64,000 nt of DNA from Catenulispora yoronensis (GCF_039531695.1 NZ_BAAAQN010000052.1:1-64000), one strand, 5' to 3'. Counted from the stretch's first letter, positions 42,148 to 51,919 are shown. A program made the numbers and translations. Notes: generated by a model not told the origin, from the letters alone.

Positions 42148-43599
42148 ATGAACGGCACGACCGGAGTGGAGATCATCAGCCCCAACAACATCCTGGCCAA
42201 CGCGATGCTGCGCGCCGTCGACATGGTCCGGCCGCGGCTCCAGGCCATGGGCCCGGACCGGGTGGCGTTCTGTGTCGGCACGCAGATCAACGGGGCTCCG
42301 CATCTGGGCACCTCCCTGGTGCAGACTGCGGCGTTCCTGCTAGCCAAGGCCACCAAGCGCACCTTCAACGTCGACGCCGTAGTGCGCTTCGGCGCCCTGG
42401 ACAACGCCCCGTACGACGTCGCGCTGGACCCCGAGACCCACCACGCCTACCAGCAGACCTACTTCCACGCCCTCGGCGCGGACGGCGTGGAAGCGCTGAT
42501 CAGCAAGTACTACCGCGCGATGTTCGACTCGCTGGCCGATGCCACCGGCGTCGACTACGAGATCGAGACCTACAGCGCCCAGCAGACCGACCCCGCCTTC
42601 CGCCACGAGTTTCTGGCCACCCTCGGGCGGCTGGAGCAGATCCGCTGGCCGCTGGCCCCCTCGCACGGCCAGGTGCACCTGCGCCTGCCGTGCCCGGAAT
42701 GCGGCTGGTCGGAGAAGCGAGCCGAGCGCACCCGGCTGCTGCGGACCGGCTCCGGCGGCGCCGACTTCTCGTGCGTGTGCTCCGACCACGGCAAGTACGA
42801 GATCGCCGTCACGGCCGACAACGCCAGCTATCTGGACCTCGCGACGCTGTATCGGAACCTGGTCAAGGAGCGCTTGGCGATGCGGGACCCGGTCACGCTG
42901 TCGGTGATGGTCAAGGGCGGCGACTGGGCGTTCGGCTGCCAGCTCGTCGACGAGGCGTTCGCCCAACTCCCCGGGCTGGCCCCGCCGCCGCGGGTGTTCA
43001 CCCCGATGGTGCTCACCGACACCGGCGCCAAACTGTCCAAATCGCTCATCCGCGAAGGCCGGCTGCCGGCCCCTCCGGGCTCGGCGGCCTGGATGCTGGA
43101 CGTCACCGACTGGTCCGGCGACACCGACTCCTACGTCGACACCATGGTCGATCTCGTCGGACGAATGCTCGCCGACCCGAAACACTTCTACCGCTCCTAC
43201 ACCACCCAGGAGATCGACCGGATCATGTCCGCCCGACCCGCCGCCAACGCCGCCCCGCGCGCCCGCGAGATGAACCTGTTCCGCCGCTACTTCGAGCTGG
43301 TCGCCTCCGGCCGAAAGACCATCGAAGTCCGTGTTCAGTATCCGAACCTGCGGAAACTCGCCGCGGGCGACCGCATCCGGTTCGTCTGCGGTCGCGACGA
43401 AGCGCTCACCACCGTCAAGCGGGTTTCCCGCTACACGAGCTTCGAGGAGATGCTTGACGCCGAGGGGCCAGCGAACGTCAACCCCGACAGCCCTCGTGAA
43501 CAACAGCTCGCCAACATCCGACGTATCTACGGGCCGGAGAAAGAAGCGCTGGGTGTTCTGGCCATCGAGATCGAACTCGAGCGCCCGACCACCGACTGA
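42148..43599 (+). CDS. Class I lysyl-tRNA synthetase-like catalytic core fused to ASCH domain
   Basis: 483 residues. Residues about 30-345 resemble a class I LysRS catalytic domain: a HIGH-type motif in GAPHLGTS (His52), a zinc-ribbon-like insert with Cys182-x2-Cys185 and Cys209/Cys211 with His214, and a KMSKS-type AKLSKS (294-299). The C-terminal anticodon-binding helical part of true LysRS is missing; instead residues about 375-480 are an ASCH domain (MNLFRRYFELVASGRKTIEVR, FEEMLDAEG, ALGVLAIEIEL), an RNA-binding or RNA-processing fold. It can therefore activate an amino acid in principle but should not recognise tRNA-Lys normally. Third gene of a tight operon; a role in modifying or targeting RNA, or in making an aminoacyl nucleotide, is inferred. 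Confidence 0.75.
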   Translation: MNGTTGVEIISPNNILANAMLRAVDMVRPRLQAMGPDRVAFCVGTQINGAPHLGTSLVQTAAFLLAKATKRTFNVDAVVRFGALDNAPYDVALDPETHHAYQQTYFHALGADGVEALISKYYRAMFDSLADATGVDYEIETYSAQQTDPAFRHEFLATLGRLEQIRWPLAPSHGQVHLRLPCPECGWSEKRAERTRLLRTGSGGADFSCVCSDHGKYEIAVTADNASYLDLATLYRNLVKERLAMRDPVTLSVMVKGGDWAFGCQLVDEAFAQLPGLAPPPRVFTPMVLTDTGAKLSKSLIREGRLPAPPGSAAWMLDVTDWSGDTDSYVDTMVDLVGRMLADPKHFYRSYTTQEIDRIMSARPAANAAPRAREMNLFRRYFELVASGRKTIEVRVQYPNLRKLAAGDRIRFVCGRDEALTTVKRVSRYTSFEEMLDAEGPANVNPDSPREQQLANIRRIYGPEKEALGVLAIEIELERPTTD

Positions 43600-44121
43600 C
43601 CGGCGACGGCGATGGCGCCGGCGACGGCGCCGCAAACCGGAGCCGAGCCGGCCGGACCGGCCACCGACCCCGAACCCCCGCCACCACCAAGGTCGATTTC
43701 AAGCACCCCCTGACGCCTATCAGACGCCCGGCAGCGCCATTCGCGAACATGCCAGTGGCGCGGGCTAGCACCATCGGAACCGTCTCGGCCACTCCCTGCG
43801 TGCGGAGTTCGGGGGGCTGCGGGCGGTTTCGCGACAGGGGGTAGTCGGGGCCTTCTCATCGAAAGGCTGATATCAGCGGCCTGCTACAGCGTGTAGCGGT
43901 TGGTCTGCGTCGCTGGTCACTGGGCTAAAAAGATTTCGCCCTTTGTTCACCGTTGACGTCCGGCATGTCCCCTATTACCTTCCCCAAGCGAACGTCAGGG
44001 TTCTTAGACCATTCTCAGCCGGTTCTAAGCAGAACCCCGACGTTCTGCGCTGGGCCATGCCACCAAGCATCGGCGCACGCGCTCTCGCACCCTTCCGCAC
44101 CACTCCCGCGAAAGGAAACTC
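43600..44121. other. 522-bp intergenic region, likely protease promoter
   Basis: No supported gene. A candidate promoter for the M4 protease is TTGACG at 43953-43958, 17 bp before TACCTT at 43976-43981, leaving a leader of about 130 nt. Short inverted stretches near 43730-43770 (cgccattcgcgaacatgccagtggcg) might terminate the upstream operon. Confidence 0.45.
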
Positions 44122-46779
44122 GTGAGACCGCAACATCCCCACACCCCGCGCCGGAGGACGCCGCGGCTGCTCGCCGTCGGGCTCGCCGCCGGTACCGCCG
44201 TCGCCGCCAGCATCACCGCGCTGTCCGCGACCACCGCGACGGCAGCGGCCTCCCCGCAGCTGACGGTGACCCCGAACGCCCAGACGCTCGCCGCCCAGAG
44301 CGCGGACGCGCTGGTCGCCGGGCGGCCGGCGTTCCTGTACGCCACTGCGAACGACCAGTTCCAGCGGCAGCAGGTCAGCTCCTCGAACGGCATCCAGTAC
44401 GTGCCGTACCTGCGCACGTATTCGGGCCTGCCGGTGGTCGGCGGCGACTTCGTCGTCGTCACCAACAGCGCCGGCCAGGTCGTGTACAACTCGGTGGCGC
44501 AGGACCACGCCATCGGGAACATCTCCACCACCCCCACCCTCAGCAGCGACAAGGCCGTCTCGGTGGCCTCGGGGCAGCTGAAGTCGGTGTCCAAGGTCGA
44601 GGGCACGCAGCTGGTCGTGTACGCGCTGGGCTCCGGCCCGGCCGCCCTGGCCTGGGAGACCACGGTCGACGGCACGGGCAGTGACGGCCCCAGCCGGCTG
44701 AGCGTGGACGTCGACGCCAAGAGCGGCGCCGTGCTGCACACGCAGGAACACGTGATGCACGGCAGCGGCACCTCGGCGTGGAACGGCCCCAACCCGGTGC
44801 ACATCGACACCTCGGGTTCGGGCAGCTCCTTCTCGATGACCACGCCGAACATCACCAACATGCCCTGTCAGGACGCGGCGAACAACACCACGTTCACCAA
44901 GTCCACCGACACCTGGGGCAGCAGCGACAAGACCAGCCGGGAGACCGGCTGCGTGGACGCCCTGTTCGGCGCGCAGAGCGAGTTCAAGATGCTCGCGCAG
45001 TGGGACGGCCGCAACGGCATGGACGGTAACGGCGGCGCCTGGCCGATCCGCGTCGGCGACCAGGAGGAGAACGCCTACTACGACGGCTCCCAGGTCCAGA
45101 TCGGCTACAACTCGCAGGGCCAGTGGATCGCCGCCATCGACGTCATAGCCCACGAGATGGGCCACGGCGTGGACGACCACACCCCGGGCGGGATCTCCGG
45201 CAACGGCACCCAGGAGTTCGTCGCCGACACCTTCGGCGCGGCGACTGAGTGGTTCACCAACGAGCCGGCGCCCTACGACGTCCCGGACTTCACCGTCGGC
45301 GAGCAGATCAACCTGGTCGGCTCGGGCCCCATCCGCAACATGTACAACCCCTCGGCCCTGGGCGACCCGAACTGCTACTCCAGCAGCATCCCCGGCGGTG
45401 AGGTGCACTCCTCGGCCGGACCCGGCAACCACTGGTTCTACCTGGTCGCGGAGGGCACCAGCCCGACCAACGGCCAGCCGACCAGCCCGACCTGCAACAG
45501 CTCCACGGTCACCGGCATCGGCGTGCAGAACGCCGAGAAGATCATGTACAACGCGATGCAGATGAAGACCTCGTCGTCGTCGTACCTGAAGTACCGGACG
45601 TGGACCCTGACCGCGGCGAAGAACCTCGACGCCACCTGCGCCGAGTTCAACACGGTCAAGGCCGCCTGGGACGCGGTGAGCGTGCCGGCCCAGTCCGGTG
45701 ACCCGACCTGCTCGGCCACCACCAACAACTTCTCCATCGCGGTCTCCCCGACCTCCGGCTCGGTCAACCCCGGCAGCTCGCTGACCGCGACCGTGTCCAC
45801 CACCTTGACCAGCGGCTCGGCCCAGACGGTGAACCTGTCGGCGTCCGGCCTGCCCGCCGGCGCCACCGCCTCGTTCAGCCCGTCGTCGGTCACCTCCGGC
45901 TCGACCTCGACGCTGACCCTGGCCACCGCCAGCACCACGCCGGCCGGCACCTACACGGTGACCATCACCGGCACTGGTTCCTCGGCGACGCACACCGCCA
46001 CGTTCACCCTCACGGTCAACGGGACCGGGAGCGAGACGGTGACCGTCAACAGCCCCGGGAACCAGACCTCGACCGTCGGCACGGCGATCAGCACCCTGCA
46101 GATCACCGGGTCCGACTCGGCCGGCAAGGCGCTGACCTACTCGGCGACCGGCCTGCCCGCCGGTCTGTCGATCAGCAGCTCCGGCGCCATCACCGGCACC
46201 CCGACCACCGCCGGCACGTTCAGCGTCACGGTGACGGCCTCCTCCGGAACCGCCACCGGCTCCACCACCTTCAGCTGGACCGTGAACCCGGTCAGCGGCG
46301 GCTGCACGGCCGCCAACCTGCTGGGCAACCCGGGCTTCGAGACCGGTAGCGCCGCGCCGTGGACCTCCACCGCCGGCGTCATCGACAGCAGTTCCTCCGA
46401 GCCCGCGCACAGCGGCACCTGGAAGGCGTGGCTGGACGGCTACGGCACCACCCACACCGACACCCTGGCCCAGAAGGTGACGATCCCGTCGACCTGCAAG
46501 GCGGCGACCTTCACCTTCTTCGACCACATCGACACCTCGGAGACCACCACCACGGTGGCCTACGACAAGCTGAGCGTCCAGGTCCTGAACTCCGCCGGGA
46601 CCGTGGTCGCGACCCTGGCGACGTACAGCAACCTGAACGCCGCCAGCGGCTACGTGTCGCACTCGTTCTCCCTGAACAGCTACATCGGCCAGACCATCAG
46701 CGTGAAGTTCACCGGCACCGAGGACGCCTCCTTGCAGACGTCCTTCGTGATCGACGACACCGGGCTGAATGTGAACTGA
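44122..46779 (+). CDS. Secreted M4 (thermolysin-like) metalloprotease with C-terminal accessory domains
   Basis: 885 residues from a GTG at 44122 after GAAAGGAAA. Signal peptide about 1-37; FTP/PepSY-type propeptide to about 215 (VPYLRTYSGLPVVGGDFVVV); catalytic domain about 225-535 with HEMGH (344-348), third zinc ligand Glu365 in QEFVADTFG and the transition-state His437 in GNHWFY. The HExxH-Glu spacing is three residues shorter than in thermolysin. Two Ig-like domains (about 530-635, NFSIAVSPTSGSVNPG; and about 640-730, TYSATGLPAGLSI) and a C-terminal beta-sandwich (LLGNPGFETGSAAPW, 735-885) likely bind substrate. Acts outside the cell. Confidence 0.92.
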   Translation: MRPQHPHTPRRRTPRLLAVGLAAGTAVAASITALSATTATAAASPQLTVTPNAQTLAAQSADALVAGRPAFLYATANDQFQRQQVSSSNGIQYVPYLRTYSGLPVVGGDFVVVTNSAGQVVYNSVAQDHAIGNISTTPTLSSDKAVSVASGQLKSVSKVEGTQLVVYALGSGPAALAWETTVDGTGSDGPSRLSVDVDAKSGAVLHTQEHVMHGSGTSAWNGPNPVHIDTSGSGSSFSMTTPNITNMPCQDAANNTTFTKSTDTWGSSDKTSRETGCVDALFGAQSEFKMLAQWDGRNGMDGNGGAWPIRVGDQEENAYYDGSQVQIGYNSQGQWIAAIDVIAHEMGHGVDDHTPGGISGNGTQEFVADTFGAATEWFTNEPAPYDVPDFTVGEQINLVGSGPIRNMYNPSALGDPNCYSSSIPGGEVHSSAGPGNHWFYLVAEGTSPTNGQPTSPTCNSSTVTGIGVQNAEKIMYNAMQMKTSSSSYLKYRTWTLTAAKNLDATCAEFNTVKAAWDAVSVPAQSGDPTCSATTNNFSIAVSPTSGSVNPGSSLTATVSTTLTSGSAQTVNLSASGLPAGATASFSPSSVTSGSTSTLTLATASTTPAGTYTVTITGTGSSATHTATFTLTVNGTGSETVTVNSPGNQTSTVGTAISTLQITGSDSAGKALTYSATGLPAGLSISSSGAITGTPTTAGTFSVTVTASSGTATGSTTFSWTVNPVSGGCTAANLLGNPGFETGSAAPWTSTAGVIDSSSSEPAHSGTWKAWLDGYGTTHTDTLAQKVTIPSTCKAATFTFFDHIDTSETTTTVAYDKLSVQVLNSAGTVVATLATYSNLNAASGYVSHSFSLNSYIGQTISVKFTGTEDASLQTSFVIDDTGLNVN

Positions 46780-46807
46780 CCGACCGGTAGCACCGACCTG
46801 TGATCGG

Positions 46808-46849
46808 GCGGCCGCCCGGCGATCCCCTCCCGGATCGCCGGGCGGCCGC
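46808..46849 (+). terminator. Strong hairpin after the M4 protease
   Basis: gcggccgcccggcgatcc (46808-46825) pairs perfectly with 46832-46849 over 18 bp, with a 6-nt loop (cctccc). It starts 28 bp after the stop codon and is followed by a short T-containing run (tgctttg). Factor-independent terminator. Confidence 0.85.
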
Positions 46850-46948
46850 TGCTTTGCCCGGGTTGCGGGCAAAGCGCCCGGCTCCGGCCGGGGAGGGGTC
46901 CCCGGTCGATCCCCGGTCCCGCGGGGTGCGGCCGGATAGTGTGGCCGC

Positions 46949-49900
46949 GTGCGCGATCATCCTCCCGGCTTCGGGCTGCTGGGACCCATGACGGTGCGCG
47001 ACCCGGCGGGGACGCGGATACCGGTGGGACCACCGATGCAGCAAGCGCTACTCGGCTGCCTGCTGGCGGCCGTGAACCGCCAGATCAGCCGCGAGCGGCT
47101 GATCGGCGACCTGTGGGGGCCCACGCCCCCGCCCTCGGCCCGCGCGGCCCTCAACAACCAGATCAGCAGCCTGCGACGGACGTTGCAGGCCCAGGGCTCG
47201 GCGCGGCTGCGGACCGTCGCGGGCGGCTACCTCCTGGAGGCCCCGGACACCGAGGTCGACTTCCTGGTCCTGGAGCAGCGGCTGCTGGCCGCGCACGCGG
47301 CGCGCGACCGCGGCGACTGGGCGCGGGTCGCCGAGCAGACCGCGGCGGCGTTGGAGCTGTGGCGGGGCACGCCGCTGGACGGACTGCCCAACCTGGCCGA
47401 ATGCGATTGGTACGCGCCGTTCCTGGCGCGCTGCGACGGGCTGCGGATGCAGGCCCTGGAAGGCAGCGTCGAGGCCGAGTTCCGGCTCGGGCGGTATCAG
47501 GCTCTGACGTCGCGGCTGGTCGCCCTGGTCGGCGAGTTCCCGTTGAACGAGGCGTTCCACGCGTATTTGATGCGCTGCCTGGCGATGGCCGGGCGGCGTG
47601 CGGACGCGCTGGAGGTCTATCAGCGGCTGCGGCGGACGCTGGTCGACGAGTTGGGGATCGAGCCCGGCGAGCCGACTCGCACGGTGCAGGCCCGGATTCT
47701 GTCCGAGCTGCCGGAGCAGGACGAGCTCGGGGGCGGGAGCGTCGCCGACCTCGGTGACGGTGCCGGGGGGCCGGGTGACGACCGTCTCCCATCCCCCGCG
47801 TCGGCCCGATCCGGCGCCGATGGGACCGACGGCACCGGCGGCACCGACAGCGCCGCGAGTGCGGCCAGCGCGGCCGGCGCGGCCGTCGTCGCTGTCGCCG
47901 CGACCGGTGCCGGCTCCGCTGCCGCGAACGACAACGACGCCCGTGCGGGCTCTGATCCCGCTGCCGGTACCGGCGACGGCGACACCGCCAGGAACCCGGC
48001 GGCAGACCTCTTCCCCGCCCCCGCGCAGCTCCCCGCGGACGACCCCGACTTCACCGGCCGCGACGACGAACTGAGCGCGGTCGCCGCGGTGCTGAAGGCC
48101 GCGGTGAGCGTGGGCGGACGCAACGTCGTGGCCGTCACCGGGATGGGCGGCGTGGGCAAGACCGCGCTGGCCGTGCGCGCGGCCCGGGGAGCCCAGCCGC
48201 TGTTCCCCGACGGCCAGCTCTACGTGGACCTGCACGGCTTCGGCAAGACCCCGGCGCGCGAGCCGCACGAAGTGCTGGCCGGATTGGTGGCCTCGCTGTG
48301 CGGTCCCGGCCGTCCGGGATCGGCGCGGCCGATTCCCGAGCATCTCGGCGACCGCGCGGCGCTGCTCCGGTCGATGCTGGCGGATCGCCGAGTACTGCTG
48401 ATGATCGACAACGCCCGGGACGCGGAGCAGGTGCTGCCGCTGCTGCCCGGGGACGGCCGGTGCGCGGTCGTGGTCACCAGTCGCAGCACCCTGACCGACC
48501 TGCCGGGGGCGGTGCACGTCGGACTGCGTCCGCTGGACGCCGACGGACAGCGCGAACTGCTCCGCACGCTGGTCGGCGACGACCGGGTGATCGAGGATCC
48601 GCTGGGCGCGGAGGCGATTCTGCGGGCGTGCGGCGGCCTGCCGCTGGCGCTGCGGATCAGCGCGGCGCGGCTGGCGAGCCGTCCGGCGTGGTCGCTGTCG
48701 ACGCTGGCCCGGCAGCTGGACGGCGTGCGGGGACGCCTGCCCGCGCTGGTCGCCGGGCATCTGGCGTTGCAGAGCACGTTCAGTACCAGCTATCTGGCGC
48801 TGCGGGACAGCGAACGGCTGCTGGAGCGCGAGGCCGCGCGGGCCTTTCGGCTACTGGGGTTGTGGCCCGGGCACGAATTCACCCCGAACGCGGCGGCGGC
48901 GCTGCTGTCCCGGTCGGTGGACGAGGCGATGGAGCTGCTGGAGTTCCTCGCCGATGCCCATCTCGTCCAGTCGCCGCAGCCGCTGCGGTATCAGCTTCAT
49001 GACTTGCTGGGCGAATACGCCGCGGAGCGAGCGGCGGAGGAGGAAGACGCGGCGGAGCGGGAGGCGGCGAATCTGCGGCTGATGCGGTGGTACCTGCTGA
49101 CGATGGAGGAGGCGGGGCTGCTGACGGGCGTCGGCCGGAACCGGGCGCCGCGGCTCGGCGAACCGGCGCCGGCACCGTTGCCGGAGTTCGGGGACGCGGA
49201 GGAGGCGCGGCGGTGGTGCGTCGAGGAGCTGCCGAACATCAAGCAGGCGGTGCGCGAGGCGGCGGTCTCGGCGCGGCCGGATTTCGCGTGGCGACTCGCG
49301 GTGTGGATGTTCGCGTACGGCGCGAGCTATTGGTGGACCGGCGAATGGGACGAATGCCTCCAGACCGGATTCAACGCGGCGCAGGCGCACGACGACCTGC
49401 TGGGCCAGGCCTGGTCGCTGACCCGGATGGGAATCCGCTACGGGATGGCCTTCCGGAGCGAGGAGGCGGTCGTCATGTTCGAGGCGACGCTCGTCGCGAT
49501 GGAGAAGCTCGACGACGGGGCCGGGAAGGCGTCGACGCTGATGAACCTGTCGCTGGCGCACCAGCAGGCGGGTCGGTACGACGTGGCGCTGGGCTACGCG
49601 CGCGACGCGTGGGAGCTCTACGAGCGGGTGCACGGGGACATCGAGGACGCGTATCTCATAGCGGCGTTCGGCACGGCGCTGCTCATGGGCGAGGAGTACG
49701 CGGAGGCGGAGTCCTTCCTCCGCACGGCGCAGACGCTGTTGGAGGAGCGCGGGAACGCCACCGCTGTGGCGACGAACCTGGCCAACCTCGGGGACACGCT
49801 GCGCGGGCTGGGACGCCGGGACGAGGCGCTGGAGCTGCTGGACCAGTCGCTGGAGCTGCGGCGGAAGGTCGGCGACATCGGAGGGCTGTCGAACGGCCTG

Positions 49901-50089
49901 GCGATCAAGGGAAGGATCCACGCGTACTTCGAGGAGTTGGAGGCCGCACGGGACGCGTTGAGCGAGGCACTGCGGTTGGCGGTGGAGCACCAGCTGCCGA
50001 GTTCGATGGCTGACCATGCGCGGGACCGGCTGGAGGATGCGGAGCGGCGGTTGGCGGCTCGGGTGGTGGAGTGTGTGGAGAGGGCTTGA
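46949..50089 (+). CDS. SARP/AfsR-type regulator: DNA-binding, BTAD, NB-ARC and TPR domains
   Basis: 1046 residues from a GTG at 46949. OmpR-like winged helix (about 8-95), BTAD (about 100-250, ending RRTLVDELGIEPGEPTRTVQARIL), a variable Gly/Ser/Ala linker (about 258-350), NB-ARC ATPase with GMGGVGKT at 398-405 and LLMIDNARDAEQVLPLLPG, then helical and TPR repeats to the end (YDVALGYARDAWELYERVHG). AfsR-like proteins activate antibiotic or regulatory genes in response to nucleotide and phosphorylation state. No biosynthetic cluster is adjacent. The 3' end of the gene is repeated several times just downstream. Confidence 0.92.
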   Translation: MRDHPPGFGLLGPMTVRDPAGTRIPVGPPMQQALLGCLLAAVNRQISRERLIGDLWGPTPPPSARAALNNQISSLRRTLQAQGSARLRTVAGGYLLEAPDTEVDFLVLEQRLLAAHAARDRGDWARVAEQTAAALELWRGTPLDGLPNLAECDWYAPFLARCDGLRMQALEGSVEAEFRLGRYQALTSRLVALVGEFPLNEAFHAYLMRCLAMAGRRADALEVYQRLRRTLVDELGIEPGEPTRTVQARILSELPEQDELGGGSVADLGDGAGGPGDDRLPSPASARSGADGTDGTGGTDSAASAASAAGAAVVAVAATGAGSAAANDNDARAGSDPAAGTGDGDTARNPAADLFPAPAQLPADDPDFTGRDDELSAVAAVLKAAVSVGGRNVVAVTGMGGVGKTALAVRAARGAQPLFPDGQLYVDLHGFGKTPAREPHEVLAGLVASLCGPGRPGSARPIPEHLGDRAALLRSMLADRRVLLMIDNARDAEQVLPLLPGDGRCAVVVTSRSTLTDLPGAVHVGLRPLDADGQRELLRTLVGDDRVIEDPLGAEAILRACGGLPLALRISAARLASRPAWSLSTLARQLDGVRGRLPALVAGHLALQSTFSTSYLALRDSERLLEREAARAFRLLGLWPGHEFTPNAAAALLSRSVDEAMELLEFLADAHLVQSPQPLRYQLHDLLGEYAAERAAEEEDAAEREAANLRLMRWYLLTMEEAGLLTGVGRNRAPRLGEPAPAPLPEFGDAEEARRWCVEELPNIKQAVREAAVSARPDFAWRLAVWMFAYGASYWWTGEWDECLQTGFNAAQAHDDLLGQAWSLTRMGIRYGMAFRSEEAVVMFEATLVAMEKLDDGAGKASTLMNLSLAHQQAGRYDVALGYARDAWELYERVHGDIEDAYLIAAFGTALLMGEEYAEAESFLRTAQTLLEERGNATAVATNLANLGDTLRGLGRRDEALELLDQSLELRRKVGDIGGLSNGLAIKGRIHAYFEELEAARDALSEALRLAVEHQLPSSMADHARDRLEDAERRLAARVVECVERA

Positions 50090-50441
50090 GTGGCGGGTGG
50101 CGGGGCGGAGCGGAGCGGCGGCTCGGCGGAGCGGCAGGTGGCGGCGCAGCGGCAAGAGCGGGACGGCGACTCGGCGGTTGGCGGCTCGGGTGGTGAAGTG
50201 CGCCGAAGAACTTGAGCGGCGCGGGCGGTGAAGTGCGCCGAGAAGACTTGAGCGGCTCGGCGAAGCGGCGGCTTGGCAGCGCGGCGAGTGGCGCAGCGCG
50301 GGTGGTGAAGTGCACTGGGAAGGCTGAGCCGCTCGGCGAAGCGGCGGGAGGCGAAGCGGCGGTTGGCGGCGCGGCGACTTGGCGGCAAGGCGGAGCGGCG
50401 AGTTGCGGCGCGGGTCGTGGAGTGTGCGGAGAAGGCTTGAG
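50046..50441 (+). repeat. Tandem, degenerate copies of the 3' end of the SARP gene
   Basis: The end of the gene, ggttggcggctcgggtggtg followed by gagtgtgtggagagggcttgag (50046-50090), is echoed at 50175-50216 (closest copy), 50222-50255, 50296-50328 and 50405-50441, each ending in a cttgag- or gctgag-like stop. Between them are short gcggc-rich units. The region to the next gene (50090-50570, 481 bp) otherwise holds no gene. Confidence 0.75.
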
Positions 50442-50570
50442 CGGCGTAGCGACACCAGGCATTAGGGCATTAATGCGTGAAGTGCTGTTCAAACACTAGG
50501 CAAGCCGCTCCCCATCTCACAAAGTGGCACATGTCCACCGCCCGGTAGCCAAGCTGCTAACTTCCGCGTC

Positions 50571-51533
50571 ATGGTGGACCGCGTGGACAGCAACAACAAC
50601 AGCAGCAGTGCAGCCAGCCGGATGCTCGTGGACGGCGCCGAGAGCGGCATTCTGCTGTTCGGGATCACGCCGCCGCGGCTGAGCACTGCGCCGGAGCGGA
50701 TCCGGGAGATCACCGCGGCCACTTTGGCGCGGCTGGATGTTCTCGATGTGGATGGTCTGGCGCTATACGACATCGATGACGAGAGCGATCGTAATCCGGA
50801 GGAGCGGCCTTTCCCGTACCTGCCGACCATTGATCCGGCCGCCTACCACGCGGACTACCTCGGTGGGTGGGATCGTCCCGCCGTCATCTACCGGTGTGTC
50901 GGCAAGTACACCGAGGCGGAGCTGCGGACCTGGCTGCGGACCTCTGACACCGGCCAGGTGCTCAGTGTCTTCGTCGGTGCTTCCTCGAAGGACAAGACGG
51001 TGCGGACGCGCCTGTCCGAAGCGCAGGATCTGCGCCGCGAGGTTCGTCCGGACCTGCTGCTCGGCGGCGTCGCCATCACCGAGCGCCCCGAGGAGCATCT
51101 GCGGTTGCTCGCCAAGCAGGAGGCGGGATGCGCGTACTTCATCTCGCAGGTCGTCTACAGCGCCGACGCCGCAAAGAGCATGGTCTCGGACTACTACTAC
51201 GCGTGCCGTGAGCGGCAGCTGGAACCGAAGCCCGTCGTCTTCACGCTCTCGGTGTGCGGCTCGGTGAAGACGCTGGCGTTCCTGAAGTGGCTCGGAGTGC
51301 ACGTCCCGCGCTGGCTGGAGAACTCCCTGCGCCACGCGGAGGACACGTTGGCCGAGTCGTATCAGCACTGCTTGGCGAATGCCCAGGACTTGATCGCCTT
51401 CTGCCGCAAGCTCGGTATGCCGTTCGGCTTCCTGGTGGAGAGCGTGTCCATCCGCAAGGTCGAGATCGAGGCCTCGGTCGCTCTGGCCGCCGAGGTGAGC
51501 GCGCTGCTCGGCCGGGGTCGGGCCTCTGCGTAG
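50571..51533 (+). CDS. Methylenetetrahydrofolate reductase-like TIM-barrel protein
   Basis: 320 residues. The sequence order ERIREITAATLARLDVLDVDGLALYDIDDESDRNP, WDRPAVIYRCVGKY, RPDLLLGGVAI, EAGCAYFISQVVYSA, KPVVFTLSVCGSVKTLAFLKWLG and GMPFGFLVESVSIRKVEIEASV (given here as separate pieces) fits an MTHFR/MetF-like barrel: the position of each strand and the FISQ motif before the active site agree. It would reduce methylene-THF or a related pterin. The length is close to MetF (about 300). It could instead be a divergent non-canonical relative, as known in mycobacteria. No folate genes adjoin it. Confidence 0.6.
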   Translation: MVDRVDSNNNSSSAASRMLVDGAESGILLFGITPPRLSTAPERIREITAATLARLDVLDVDGLALYDIDDESDRNPEERPFPYLPTIDPAAYHADYLGGWDRPAVIYRCVGKYTEAELRTWLRTSDTGQVLSVFVGASSKDKTVRTRLSEAQDLRREVRPDLLLGGVAITERPEEHLRLLAKQEAGCAYFISQVVYSADAAKSMVSDYYYACRERQLEPKPVVFTLSVCGSVKTLAFLKWLGVHVPRWLENSLRHAEDTLAESYQHCLANAQDLIAFCRKLGMPFGFLVESVSIRKVEIEASVALAAEVSALLGRGRASA

Positions 51534-51561
51534 GGCCGGAGGCTCCAGAACACACACCCGA

Positions 51562-51593
51562 GCGGGGCGGGCCGGCTCAGTGGCCCGCCCCGC
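51562..51593 (+). terminator. Hairpin after the MTHFR-like gene
   Basis: gcggggcgggcc (51562-51573) and ggcccgccccgc (51582-51593) form a perfect 12-bp stem with an 8-nt loop, 28 bp downstream of the stop codon. Confidence 0.75.
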
Positions 51594-51844
51594 AGCGCAC
51601 CCACGCGGGTGATGAGGCCGCGTGGTGGATCCGCGATCAGGTCTGTGGAGGAGGTCCGCGTGGGCGGACGCGGCTCGGGTGGCCCGCCCACGCGGGATGA
51701 TTCGCTCACGCGGGGGGCTGCGCGAACGAACCAGCTTGGTGGTGCTCCTTCACTCGAAGAGTGGCAGGCCCCGATAACCGCGCGAACATCGCTCGCTCAT
51801 CAACGGATATCCGCCCAGGTCAGAGGGCTGGGATCGAGGGCGCT

Positions 51845-51879
51845 GAAAGGCCCCCGGCGGATGTCGCCGAGGGCCTTTC
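51845..51879 (-). terminator. Hairpin after the GH64 operon
   Basis: gaaaggccc (51845-51853) pairs with gggcctttc (51871-51879); the inner cggcg/cgccg can pair as well. On the minus strand it lies 40 bp after the GH64 stop and ends in a short pyrimidine stretch. The symmetric AAAGG/CCTTT ends make it work from both sides. Confidence 0.75.
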
Positions 51880-51919
51880 GCATTCAGGTGCTACCTGCTT
51901 TCACGCGTGGACCGGAGTC

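Larger units (their letters stand above)
51534..51919. other. 386-bp convergent intergenic region with several hairpins
   Basis: Between the convergent MTHFR-like and GH64 genes. Besides the two terminators listed, an inverted pair ccgcgtgggcg (51656-51666) and cgcccacgcgg (51685-51695) is embedded in further cacgcggg repeats at 51602-51608, 51689-51696 and 51707-51713. No gene seen. Confidence 0.6.

Noticed and set aside
43975..46872. A 965-codon open frame on the minus strand
   Set aside because: Antisense to the M4 metalloprotease, which has the complete zinc site.
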